Below are positions 1 to 6,962 of a stretch of 10,250 nucleotides of DNA, piece after piece. A model generated the notes under the pieces. It made no database searches. It was not told the DNA's origin and saw nothing but the letters and a program-made list of their open reading frames with translations. Source of the DNA: Thiohalobacter sp. (GTDB lineage: Bacteria > Pseudomonadota > Gammaproteobacteria > DSM-19610); the NCBI GenBank assembly GCA_027080445.1, contig JALWRY010000487.1, positions 1 to 10,250 on the forward strand, read 5' to 3'. Position numbers and translations under genes: made by a program. Position 1 is the first letter of the stretch. Each line of letters opens with the position of its first letter.

Positions 1-1488
1 GTGCATCCAGCCCATGTTCCACTTCATGCTGAAGCCGAGCCCACCCACATCAACCGGCCGGGTTACCTGTGGCCAGGCGGTGGATTCCTCGGCAATGATG
101 ACGCTGCCGGGTTGTTCGCTGTGGGTAACCTGGTTCAAGTGACGGAGGAAGTGGATGGCTTCGAGATTCTCGCGGCCACCGTATTCGTTGGGTATCCAGT
201 CGCCGGGGTCGCGCGAATAGTCAAGGTACAGCATGGATGCGACGGCATCGACGCGCAGACCATCGATATGCATTTCTTCCAGCCAGAAGATAGCGCTGGA
301 GAGCAGGAAATTCCTGACCTCGTTACGGCCGTAATTGAATATCAGGGTACCCCAGTCACGGTGCTCGCCACGGCGCGGGTCGGCGTGTTCGTAGAGCGGG
401 CTGCCGTCAAGGCGCGCCAGTGCCCAGTCATCCTTTGGAAAGTGCCCGGGCGCCCAGTCGAGCAGTACGCCGATACCGTGCTGGTGACAGTGGTCCACGA
501 ACCAGCGGAAATCGTCGGCGCTACCGAAACGGCTGGTGGCGGCAAAGTAGCCCGTGGTTTGATACCCCCAGGAGGCGTCGAAAGGATGCTCGGTGACGGG
601 TAGCAGTTCAATGTGGGTGAAGCCCAGCTCGCTGACCCAGCGAACCAGACGTTTGGCCAGTTCGCGGTAGTTGAGGAACTGGCCCTGTTCATCCCGTTGC
701 CACGAGCCCAGGTGGACTTCATAGATCGACATGGGCGCGTGCAGCCAGTTATTGTCACGCCGGTTCTCCATCCAGGCCTGGTCCTGCCAGCGGTGTTCCC
801 CGGCACGCATCGCCACTGAGGCATTGCCCGGCCGAAGTTCAAATGCCTTGCCGTAAGGGTCGCTTTTGACATGGAGGCTACCGTGCTCACGGTTGCGGAT
901 CTCGAACTTGTAATAGCTGTGTGCGCTGACGCCGGGGATGAACAGTTCCCAGACGCCGCTGCCACCCCGGACCCGCATCGGGTGGCGACGCCCGTCCCAG
1001 CGGTTCCAGTCGCCGATGACGCTGACGCGTTCCGCGTTGGGCGCCCAGATGGCGAACAGGACGCCGTCGATACCGTCAATTTCACGAAAATTCGCGCCAA
1101 GAAAGCGGTAGGCATGCAGGTGACGCCCTTCGCTGAACCAGTGCAGGTCCAGGTCGCCAATCTGCGGCGGGAAGCAGTAGGGGTCATAGTCGGACCATTC
1201 CACACCGTCATTGTCGGTCCAGGCCAGCCGGTAGCGTTCCGGCAGTTCGCTGCCATCTCCGCGCCACTCGAACAGGTCCGTACCCGCGATGCGTTGCAGC
1301 TCGGCCCCGTTATCGGCCAGTCGAACGCTTTCACACCAGGGGATGAAGGCGCGAACCAGGGTCTGTCCCCCCGCTTCATGCCGACCCAGCACGTCAAACG
1401 GGTTATGGTGCCGTGCGTCAACAATGCGTTGCAGCGCTTCGGGCAGGGCGGGCGTGGCGGTGGCAGGGCGTTGTGCTTTTGACGCCAT
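1..1488 (-). CDS. glgB: 1,4-alpha-glucan branching enzyme GlgB (GH13), C-terminal part outside window
   Basis: Cuts alpha-1,4-glucan chains and re-attaches them through alpha-1,6 bonds, creating glycogen branch points in the cytoplasm. I translated the minus strand: 496 codons lie in the window, against about 730 for the E. coli enzyme, so the C-terminal third is cut off by the window edge. Visible landmarks are an N-terminal segment ending HHNPFDVLGRHE, a CBM48-type stretch (FAIWAPNAERVSVIGDWNRWDG), SIYEVHLGSW, GH13 region I DWAPGHFPKDD, region II DGLRVDAV with the nucleophile D414, and region III IIAEES with the acid/base E467. The D-to-E spacing of 53 residues equals that of E. coli D405/E458. 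The third catalytic aspartate lies outside. An in-frame ATG 21 bp upstream (1509) is an alternative start; neither start has a strong Shine-Dalgarno. Divergent from glgC. Identity is secure; the exact start is not. Confidence 0.96.
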   Translation of the reverse strand, partial: MASKAQRPATATPALPEALQRIVDARHHNPFDVLGRHEAGGQTLVRAFIPWCESVRLADNGAELQRIAGTDLFEWRGDGSELPERYRLAWTDNDGVEWSDYDPYCFPPQIGDLDLHWFSEGRHLHAYRFLGANFREIDGIDGVLFAIWAPNAERVSVIGDWNRWDGRRHPMRVRGGSGVWELFIPGVSAHSYYKFEIRNREHGSLHVKSDPYGKAFELRPGNASVAMRAGEHRWQDQAWMENRRDNNWLHAPMSIYEVHLGSWQRDEQGQFLNYRELAKRLVRWVSELGFTHIELLPVTEHPFDASWGYQTTGYFAATSRFGSADDFRWFVDHCHQHGIGVLLDWAPGHFPKDDWALARLDGSPLYEHADPRRGEHRDWGTLIFNYGRNEVRNFLLSSAIFWLEEMHIDGLRVDAVASMLYLDYSRDPGDWIPNEYGGRENLEAIHFLRHLNQVTHSEQPGSVIIAEESTAWPQVTRPVDVGGLGFSMKWNMGWMH

Positions 1489-1509
1489 AGAGTGAGTGTC
1501 TCTATTCAT

Positions 1510-1587
1510 AAAACCTGTTTGGCTTTCCGTGGGCTGCACAGATGGTACCATAGCCACCATCCTGTATAGACGGTCCGGAGGAATTAA
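1510..1587. promoter_or_regulatory. glgB-glgC divergent intergenic region with palindromic extended -10 candidate
   Basis: This short gap must carry promoters for both directions. It contains a perfect 10-bp palindrome, ATGGTACCAT, at 1542-1551. Read on either strand this gives TGG followed by TACCAT, an extended -10 type element (TGnTAnnAT). The plus-strand version would start transcription near 1558, about 30 nt before glgC. The minus-strand version would start near 1535, about 26-47 nt before glgB. No convincing -35 hexamer is seen for either. A second -10-like word, TATAGA at 1565-1570, lies too close to the glgC ribosome binding site (GGAGGA, 1577-1582) to be a likely promoter. The promoter reading is inference from motif shape. 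Confidence 0.35.
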
Positions 1588-2856
1588 ATGGCCACTGTTT
1601 CCACGCCGCGTTTTGTCAGTCGCCTGACGCGCGACACACTGGCGCTGATTCTGGCCGGGGGGCGGGGTTCACGCCTCAAGCAACTGACCCTGTGGCGAGC
1701 CAAACCGGCGGTCCCTTTCGGGGGTAAATTCCGCATCATTGATTTTCCGCTATCCAACTGTCTCAATTCGGGGATTCGCCGTGTCGGCGTACTGACCCAG
1801 TACAAGGCCCATTCCCTGTTAACCCATTTACAACGCGGCTGGAGTTTCCTGCGTGGTGAATTCGGTGAATTTGTCGAACTGCTGCCGGCACAACAGCGTA
1901 TCGAATCATCCTGGTATGCCGGTACGGCGGATGCCGTCTACCAGAACCTTGATATCATCCGCAGTCACAAACCGGAATATGTACTGATTCTTGCCGGTGA
2001 CCATATCTATAAAATGGATTATGGCCCGATGATTGCACAGCATGTTGAACATGGTGCCGACATGACAGTGGGTTGCCTGGAAGTCGACCTGGAAACGGCA
2101 CAGGCCTTTGGTGTGATGACCGTGGACGGGGATGGCCGGGTGCTGGAGTTTGACGAGAAGCCTGACAACCCGACCCCCTTGCCGGGACGTTCCGACAAGG
2201 CGCTGGCATCGATGGGTATCTACGTGTTTAACACGGATTTCCTCTACGAACAGCTCATCAAGGATGCCGACAGCCCGTCATCGAACCACGACTTCGGCCA
2301 GGACATTATCCCTTCCATTATCAAATCCTATCGTGTGTTCAGTTATCCTTTCCGCGATGCACAGAGCGGCAGCCAGGCTTACTGGCGGGATGTCGGGACC
2401 GTAGACGCTTTCTGGGCGACCAACCTGGAGCTGATCGGCGTAACGCCCGAACTGAACCTGTACGACGAAGACTGGCCGATCTGGACCTACCAGGAACAGA
2501 TGCCCCCGGCCAAGTTTGTTTTTGACGACGACGACCGACGTGGTATGGCGGTCGATTCCATGGTGTCCGGGGGGTGTGTGATTTCTGGCGCGCATGTCAA
2601 ACATTCCCTGCTGTTTTCCAATGTGCGCGTGGACTCGTTTTCCTTGCTGGAAAGTGCCGTCGTGTTACCGGATGTGATGGTTGAGCGTCATTGCAGAATC
2701 CACAACGCGGTTATCGACAAGGGTTGCTGTATCCCGGAAGGTACGGTGATCGGAGAAGATACGGCAGCCGACACCGAACGCTTTCATGTGACACCGGGTG
2801 GCGTGGTGCTGGTGACGCCGGAAATGCTCGGCCAGGAATTGCACCATGCGCGCTAA
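1588..2856 (+). CDS. glgC: Glucose-1-phosphate adenylyltransferase (ADP-glucose pyrophosphorylase) GlgC
   Basis: Catalyses ATP + glucose-1-phosphate to ADP-glucose + PPi, the committed and usually allosterically controlled step of bacterial glycogen synthesis. The protein has 422 residues (E. coli 431). Residues 18-290 form the nucleotidyltransferase domain: GGRGSRL at 24-30, RAKPAVPFGGKFRIIDFPLSN from 37, the metal/catalytic D138 in AGDHIYKMD, the sugar-phosphate lysine K191 in FDEKP, and YWRDVGT at 265-271. The C-terminal third is the left-handed beta-helix type with VSGGCVISG and IPEGTVIGED. The E. coli FBP-site K39 aligns with W36 here, while the activation-coupling residues Q74 and W113 are kept as Q71 and W109. 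Overall wording (PIWTYQEQMPPAKFVFDDDDRRG) looks closer to the alphaproteobacterial/Agrobacterium type than to E. coli. A strong ribosome binding site, GGAGGA, lies 5 nt before the ATG. Its last 11 bp overlap the next gene. Confidence 0.98.
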   Translation: MATVSTPRFVSRLTRDTLALILAGGRGSRLKQLTLWRAKPAVPFGGKFRIIDFPLSNCLNSGIRRVGVLTQYKAHSLLTHLQRGWSFLRGEFGEFVELLPAQQRIESSWYAGTADAVYQNLDIIRSHKPEYVLILAGDHIYKMDYGPMIAQHVEHGADMTVGCLEVDLETAQAFGVMTVDGDGRVLEFDEKPDNPTPLPGRSDKALASMGIYVFNTDFLYEQLIKDADSPSSNHDFGQDIIPSIIKSYRVFSYPFRDAQSGSQAYWRDVGTVDAFWATNLELIGVTPELNLYDEDWPIWTYQEQMPPAKFVFDDDDRRGMAVDSMVSGGCVISGAHVKHSLLFSNVRVDSFSLLESAVVLPDVMVERHCRIHNAVIDKGCCIPEGTVIGEDTAADTERFHVTPGGVVLVTPEMLGQELHHAR

Positions 2857-4564
2857 AAAGGCCAAAGACGGATTACGCGTCGTGCTGTGCTGGCACATGC
2901 ATCAACCCCAGTACTGTGACCTGATCAGTGGCGAGTACAAGTTGCCCTGGACCTACCTGCACGCCATCAAGGACTATGTCGACATGGCGGCGCATATCGA
3001 AGCCGTGCCGGGTGCGAAGGCCGTAGTGAACTTTGCGCCCGTTCTGCTGGAGCAACTCGATGACTATGCGGCGCAGGTCAGTGGCTACCTGCGCGACCAC
3101 AAGGCGATTCGTGACCCCTTGCTGGCCGCACTGGTGGCGCCGGTTCTGCCGACGCATATCCAGCAGCGTGCCGACCTGGTCAGCAGCTGCCTGCGCGTGA
3201 ATCGTCAGCGCGTCATCGACCGTTTCCCCGCCTACAAGCGACTGGCCAGTCTGGCGGACCATTTTTGCAAACACTGTGATGACATCGTCTATGTCGGTGA
3301 CCAGTTTCTTTCCGACCTGGTGTTCTGGTACCACCTGGGCTGGATCGCGGAGACGGTGCGCCGCGATGATATTCGCGTGCAGCGCTGGCAGGAGCAGGGG
3401 AACAATTTCTCCCTGCACGACCGGCGTGAACTGCTGGTGCTGATCGGTGAATTGCTGTCCGGCATTATCGACCGTTATGCCCTGCTGGCGGACCGGGGCC
3501 AGGTCGAACTGTCGATGACGCCCTATGCCCACCCGATCGTGCCGCTGTTGCTGGATATCGAAAGCGCCCACGATGCCATGCCCGATGCGGAATTGCCGGA
3601 GTTGAAGACCTATCCCGGTGGTGAGGAACGTGTCCATTGGCATATTCGCGAGGGGTTGAACGTATTCAAACAGTATTTCCAGCGCAAGCCGGCGGGTTGC
3701 TGGCCATCGGAAGGCAGTGTCAGCAAGGCGGCGCTGGATGTGTTTGAACAACATGGTTTCCGTTGGGCCGCCAGTGGCGAGACCGTACTGCGCAACAGCC
3801 TGCGCAAGAGCGAGGGTGACGAGGCGGCCGCCGCCGGGGATGCCGTGCTGAAGGGTTACCGGACAGGCGGTGGAAAGCTGGCGTGTTTTTTCCGTGACGA
3901 CAATCTCTCCGACAAGATCGGTTTCGAGTATTCCACCTGGCACGCAGACGATGCGGTGGCCAACTTTATCCATCACCTCGAAGAGATTGCCGAAGCGAAT
4001 GAAGGCCGCAAACTGGCCCTGCCGATTATCCTCGACGGCGAAAATGCCTGGGAGCACTTCCCGGAAAACGGCTACTATTTCCTGCGCGCCCTGTACAAGA
4101 CGCTGGCGGCGCATCCGACACTCAAACTGGCCACTTTCTCCGAGTGCCTTGATGAAGGTGTCGAGATCGGTTCCCTGTCCGACATGGTCAGTGGTTCCTG
4201 GGTATATGGCACCTTTTCAACCTGGATCGGCGACCGGGACAAGAACCGTGGCTGGGATATGCTGGGTGATGCCAAATCTGCGTTCGATGAAGCCTGCGCA
4301 TCCGGCCGTCTCGACAGTGACCAGGTGGTCGCCGCAGAACTTCAACTGGCCATCTGTGAAGGTTCGGACTGGTTCTGGTGGTTTGGTGACTACAATCCGG
4401 CCGACTCGGTCAGCGATTTCGAGAGCCTGTTCCGCATGCATCTCTCCAATCTTTATCAACTCATCGGCAAGGAAGCCCCGGAATACCTGGCGCATACCTT
4501 TGCGCACGGTAGCGGTCAACCGAGCCTGGGTGGCGTCATGCGCCAGGGGCAGGCGCGTGACTGA
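2846..4564 (+). CDS. GH57 family alpha-glucan hydrolase (alpha-amylase type, COG1449-like)
   Basis: Retaining glycoside hydrolase of family 57, expected to act on alpha-1,4 (or alpha-1,6) glucosidic bonds of glycogen or malto-oligosaccharides; the exact specificity cannot be read from sequence. The 572 residues show the family's five conserved regions in order: HQP at 19-21; ELSMTPYAHPIVPLL from 221; CWPSEG at 285-290 with E289 as the expected nucleophile; FFRDDNLSDKIGFEY around 348-362 with the catalytic Asp (D351 or D352); and LDGENAWEHFPENG around 396-409. The C-terminal part carries STWIGDRDKNRGW and EGSDWFWWFGDYNP, typical of the ~550-residue bacterial subgroup. No signal peptide, so probably cytoplasmic. 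The start ATG overlaps the end of glgC by 11 bp, with AGGA 8 nt upstream, which suggests translational coupling. Its place between glgC and malQ supports a role in glycogen turnover, perhaps partly filling the niche of GlgX or an alpha-amylase. Confidence 0.9.
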   Translation: MRAKKAKDGLRVVLCWHMHQPQYCDLISGEYKLPWTYLHAIKDYVDMAAHIEAVPGAKAVVNFAPVLLEQLDDYAAQVSGYLRDHKAIRDPLLAALVAPVLPTHIQQRADLVSSCLRVNRQRVIDRFPAYKRLASLADHFCKHCDDIVYVGDQFLSDLVFWYHLGWIAETVRRDDIRVQRWQEQGNNFSLHDRRELLVLIGELLSGIIDRYALLADRGQVELSMTPYAHPIVPLLLDIESAHDAMPDAELPELKTYPGGEERVHWHIREGLNVFKQYFQRKPAGCWPSEGSVSKAALDVFEQHGFRWAASGETVLRNSLRKSEGDEAAAAGDAVLKGYRTGGGKLACFFRDDNLSDKIGFEYSTWHADDAVANFIHHLEEIAEANEGRKLALPIILDGENAWEHFPENGYYFLRALYKTLAAHPTLKLATFSECLDEGVEIGSLSDMVSGSWVYGTFSTWIGDRDKNRGWDMLGDAKSAFDEACASGRLDSDQVVAAELQLAICEGSDWFWWFGDYNPADSVSDFESLFRMHLSNLYQLIGKEAPEYLAHTFAHGSGQPSLGGVMRQGQARD

Positions 4565-4584
4565 ACCGCAAGGAGGCGGTTTGC

Positions 4585-6051
4585 ATGGATCCTTTTGAAC
4601 GTCGGCGTGCGGGTGTGCTGCTGCATCCGACCTCCCTGCCGGGTAGTGTGGGCAACGGCGACCTGGGTGAAGAGGCTTACCGTTTTATCGATTTCCTGGT
4701 GGAATGCGGGGTCAGCCTGTGGCAAATGTTGCCGCTGGGCCCCACCCACAGCGACAGGTCGCCCTACCAGTGTCTTTCGGTGCACGCCGGGGACACCCGG
4801 CTGATCAGCCTGCAGCGCCTGGTTGACGCCGGCTGGCTCGATGATGCCGGTCTGGACCCGCAGCAGGACATCGATGCACAGCGAAAGGTGCGCCTGGCCG
4901 CGGCGTATAACGGCTTCCTGGGACATGCGGACAATGAGGCGCGCACTGCGCTGAAAGCGTTCAGCGAACAACACGCCGGCTGGCTGGATGACTTTGTGCT
5001 GTACCAGGCGTTGCGTGACGAGTTCAATCAAAGTGCCTGGTTCGACTGGCCGGCGCCGCTACGTGATCGTGAGGCCGATGCACTGAAGGAGGCGCGCAAG
5101 CGGCTTGCCAGCGCCATGGAGCGCGCCCGTTTTGAACAGTTCCTGTTTTTCCAGCAATGGACGCAGCTGCGCCGTTACGCCAATGATCGTGGTGTCCTGC
5201 TGTTTGGCGATATCCCGATTTTTGTCGCCTACGACAGTGCTGAAGTCTGGGCCGAGCGGCGCTGGTTCAAACTGGACGAGGCGGGGGAGCTGACAGTTGT
5301 GGCGGGTGTTCCACCGGACTATTTTTCCGAGACCGGGCAGCGCTGGGGCAACCCGCACTACGACTGGGAGGCCATGGCGCGTGACGGCTACCGCTGGTGG
5401 CTGAAACGTATTGGCACCCAGCTGGAATTGTTCGACCTGATGCGCATCGATCATTTCCGCGGCTTCGAGGCCTACTGGGAAATCGATGCCGCGGCCGACA
5501 CGGCCGTCGAGGGTCGCTGGGTCAGCGGTCCGGGCGCAGATTTTTTTGAAGCGGTCAGGAAGGCCTTCGACGGTTTGCCGCTGGTGGCTGAAGACCTGGG
5601 CGTCATCACACCTGAAGTGACGGCGCTGCGCCAACAGTTTGGTTTGCCGGGGATGAAGATCCTGCAGTTTGCCTTTGATGGTTCAGCGGATAATCCTTAC
5701 CTGCCGCACAACCACGAACCGCTTTCCGTGGTGTATACCGGCACCCACGATAACAACACCACCCTGGGCTGGTACCAGGAGTTGTCAGACGATCAGCGGT
5801 ATTTTGTGCGGGATTATCTCGGTATCGAGGCGGAACCCATGCCCTGGCCGCTGGTGCGCGCGGCGCTGGCCTCGGTGGCGCGACTCGCCGTGTTGCCCAT
5901 GCAGGATGTGCTTGGCCTGGACGGTTCACACCGCATGAATGTCCCGGGTGTCACCGAAGGCCACTGGCAGTGGCGGTTTGACCGGGAGCAGTTACTGCCG
6001 GAACACAGCGAACGGTTGAAAGCCTGGGTGCAACTGTATGGCCGTGCCTGA
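4585..6051 (+). CDS. malQ: 4-alpha-glucanotransferase (amylomaltase, GH77) MalQ
   Basis: Transfers alpha-1,4-glucan segments between chains (disproportionation), lengthening short malto-oligosaccharides so that phosphorylase can use them and releasing glucose. The 488-residue protein has the compact amylomaltase length of the Thermus type rather than the ~690 residues of E. coli MalQ. Landmarks are RRAGVLLHPTSLPG at the N terminus, SPYQCLSVHAGD at 59-70, LFGDIPIFVAYDSAEVWA from 206, the substrate loop VPPDYFSETGQRWGNP from 242, and the catalytic triad: nucleophile D289 (RIDHFRGF), acid/base E336 (VAEDLG) and D389 (GTHDNNT). These match D293, E340 and D395 of Thermus aquaticus amylomaltase in order and spacing. 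It starts 20 bp after the GH57 gene with an AAGGAGG ribosome binding site 8 nt from the ATG, so it is very likely in the same operon. In glycogen breakdown it would recycle the limit oligosaccharides left by GlgP. Confidence 0.96.
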   Translation: MDPFERRRAGVLLHPTSLPGSVGNGDLGEEAYRFIDFLVECGVSLWQMLPLGPTHSDRSPYQCLSVHAGDTRLISLQRLVDAGWLDDAGLDPQQDIDAQRKVRLAAAYNGFLGHADNEARTALKAFSEQHAGWLDDFVLYQALRDEFNQSAWFDWPAPLRDREADALKEARKRLASAMERARFEQFLFFQQWTQLRRYANDRGVLLFGDIPIFVAYDSAEVWAERRWFKLDEAGELTVVAGVPPDYFSETGQRWGNPHYDWEAMARDGYRWWLKRIGTQLELFDLMRIDHFRGFEAYWEIDAAADTAVEGRWVSGPGADFFEAVRKAFDGLPLVAEDLGVITPEVTALRQQFGLPGMKILQFAFDGSADNPYLPHNHEPLSVVYTGTHDNNTTLGWYQELSDDQRYFVRDYLGIEAEPMPWPLVRAALASVARLAVLPMQDVLGLDGSHRMNVPGVTEGHWQWRFDREQLLPEHSERLKAWVQLYGRA

Positions 6052-6475
6052 TCCCTTCCATCTGGCCATTCCCGTCACCGACCTCGATGCCGCGCGGGAC
6101 TTCTATATCAAGCTGCTGGGCTGTGTCGAGGGCCGGAGCGATACGCACTGGGTGGATTTCAACTTTTATGGTCACCAGCTGGTATGTCACCTGGATACCT
6201 CCCGCCGGGCGCCATCGATTGAAAATCCGGTAGACGGTCATCGCGTGCCGGTGCCTCACTTCGGTGTTGTCGTGGATATGCCGCGCTGGCAGCGGATCGC
6301 GGATGCACTGAAGGCGGCGGGTGTCGAGTTCATTATCGAGCCTTACATCCGTTTCGCGGGGAAGGCCGGTGAACAGGCGACCCTGTTTATTCGTGACCCG
6401 TCTGGCAATGCGATTGAGATCAAGGGGTTTGTCGATGTTGACCGGCAGTTGTTCAGTACCACGCCGGCTGGCTGA
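6038..6475 (+). CDS. VOC superfamily (glyoxalase/dioxygenase fold) protein
   Basis: A 145-residue protein with one complete vicinal-oxygen-chelate repeat pair. It opens with FHLAIPVTDLDAARDFYIKLLG, has GHQLVCHL at 45-52, a second-half start VPHFGVVVD at 71-79, and closes with FIRDPSGNAIEIKGF. H8, H74 and E127 (in AIEIKG) sit where VOC enzymes normally bind their divalent metal, with H46 or H51 as other candidates. The family covers glyoxalases, extradiol dioxygenases, epimerases and resistance proteins, so the substrate is unknown. The start ATG lies inside the last codons of malQ (14 bp overlap) and has no clear ribosome binding site, suggesting coupling to malQ translation; an in-frame GTG at 6044 is an alternative. 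A role in clearing methylglyoxal from sugar metabolism would fit the neighbours but is only a guess. Confidence 0.85.
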   Translation: MAVPDPFHLAIPVTDLDAARDFYIKLLGCVEGRSDTHWVDFNFYGHQLVCHLDTSRRAPSIENPVDGHRVPVPHFGVVVDMPRWQRIADALKAAGVEFIIEPYIRFAGKAGEQATLFIRDPSGNAIEIKGFVDVDRQLFSTTPAG

Positions 6476-6599
6476 ACGTTCCCGCGGTTAACGTGGCGAA
6501 GGTATTTATTGCCGGTTTATTGATAAAGATCAAGTCGCCCGGTGAGGAATTCTGTTGCTATGCCGATGTTTACTACAAGGGAACCATCGGTCAGCTGAA
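6476..6599 (+). promoter_or_regulatory. Intergenic region carrying an FNR-regulated promoter candidate
   Basis: This gap separates the glycogen operon from the small cysteine-protein gene. No clear rho-independent terminator is visible after the VOC gene: ACGTT and AACGT can pair around 6474-6493, but there is no T-tract. The main content is an FNR box at 6520-6533 and a -10-like word at 6556-6561, followed by a roughly 30-nt leader. AAGGGA near 6579 is about 16 nt from the ATG at 6600 and so too far away to be a good ribosome binding site. Confidence 0.5.
6520..6533 (+). promoter_or_regulatory. FNR/Anr-type binding site
   Basis: The sequence TTGATAAAGATCAA is an exact match to the FNR consensus TTGAT-N4-ATCAA, with all ten specified bases correct. 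It lies in the only sizeable plus-strand non-coding gap and 73 bp upstream of the start codon. A TGCTAT hexamer (6556-6561) lies 22 bp after the box. That puts the box centre at -41.5 relative to a start near 6568, the standard class II activator position. FNR binding in oxygen limitation is the expected meaning; CRP-type relatives (Dnr, NnrR) recognise similar sites and cannot be excluded. Confidence 0.75.
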
Positions 6600-6962
6600 A
6601 TGAATATTTTTTCCACCGCCATCGCCGGTTTTTTTGCCGTGTTAGCCGTGGCCTTCCTGTTGTTCCTGGTTGTGGCTATCGTTCGCAACCTGCGTACAGG
6701 CCTGCGTTATCGACAGGGGATTGCCCGGCAGCTATCGTTTTTGAGGCTGGACAGGATGCTGGGAATTCACGGCATCGACCAGGCCAGCTACCTGCACAGC
6801 CAGCCGATACGGGACATTCGCGACCAGATGAAACGCTGTTCCGATTGCGCCAGTACCCGCGAGTGCGACCGCTTACTGGATGAGGGCGTCGGTGACCAGG
6901 CCGATTTTTGTGACAACGACGAAAAGCTCCGGCAGGTAAAAAAGCAGGTCGAGCACCTATAA
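6600..6962 (+). CDS. Small membrane-anchored four-cysteine protein, DUF6455-like
   Basis: The protein has 120 residues from the ATG at 6600. Residues about 8-29 (FFAVLAVAFLLFLVVAIV core) form one strongly hydrophobic segment followed by RNLRTGLRYR, so it is probably anchored with its C-terminal part in the cytoplasm. The soluble part contains LDRMLGIHGIDQASYLHSQP, then C80-x2-C83-x5-C89-x14-C104 in a context (RCSDCASTRECDRLL, ADFC) that matches the DUF6455 family as I remember it. The four cysteines could bind zinc or an iron-sulfur cluster, or act in redox chemistry; none of this is known. The frame is open upstream to a TTG at 6555, but that codon lies inside the predicted -10 element, so the ATG is preferred. 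The preceding FNR box suggests induction at low oxygen. Its TAA overlaps the stop region of convergent glgP by 6 bp. Confidence 0.75.
   Translation: MNIFSTAIAGFFAVLAVAFLLFLVVAIVRNLRTGLRYRQGIARQLSFLRLDRMLGIHGIDQASYLHSQPIRDIRDQMKRCSDCASTRECDRLLDEGVGDQADFCDNDEKLRQVKKQVEHL
6938..6958 (-). terminator. Weak candidate rho-independent terminator of glgP
   Basis: On the minus strand the glgP stop region reads AGGT-gctcg-ACCT followed by GC and six T residues. The hairpin stem is only 4 bp, so it is weak, but its position at the glgP stop codon and the T-tract are as expected. It lies inside the 3' coding end of the convergent DUF6455-like gene. Confidence 0.3.

Noticed and set aside
1..1482. Open frames of 200-360 codons on both strands across the glgB region
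   Set aside because: The GlgB frame on the minus strand carries all expected GH13 motifs without interruption. The other frames have no family features and are composition-driven.
2873..4114. 413-codon open frame on the minus strand opposite the GH57 gene
   Set aside because: It is antisense to a complete, motif-verified gene in a GC-rich genome. It has no recognisable domain and no ribosome binding site, so it is a frame shadow.
6474..6493. Possible terminator after the VOC gene
   Set aside because: ACGTT/AACGT can pair over a 9-nt loop, but the stem is 5 bp and AT-poor downstream with no T-tract, so it is not supported as a rho-independent terminator.
6555..6599. TTG start at 6555 for the small cysteine protein
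   Set aside because: The codon lies within the predicted -10 element of the FNR promoter, the added 15 residues are not hydrophobic or family-like, and the ATG at 6600 places the membrane segment right at the N terminus.
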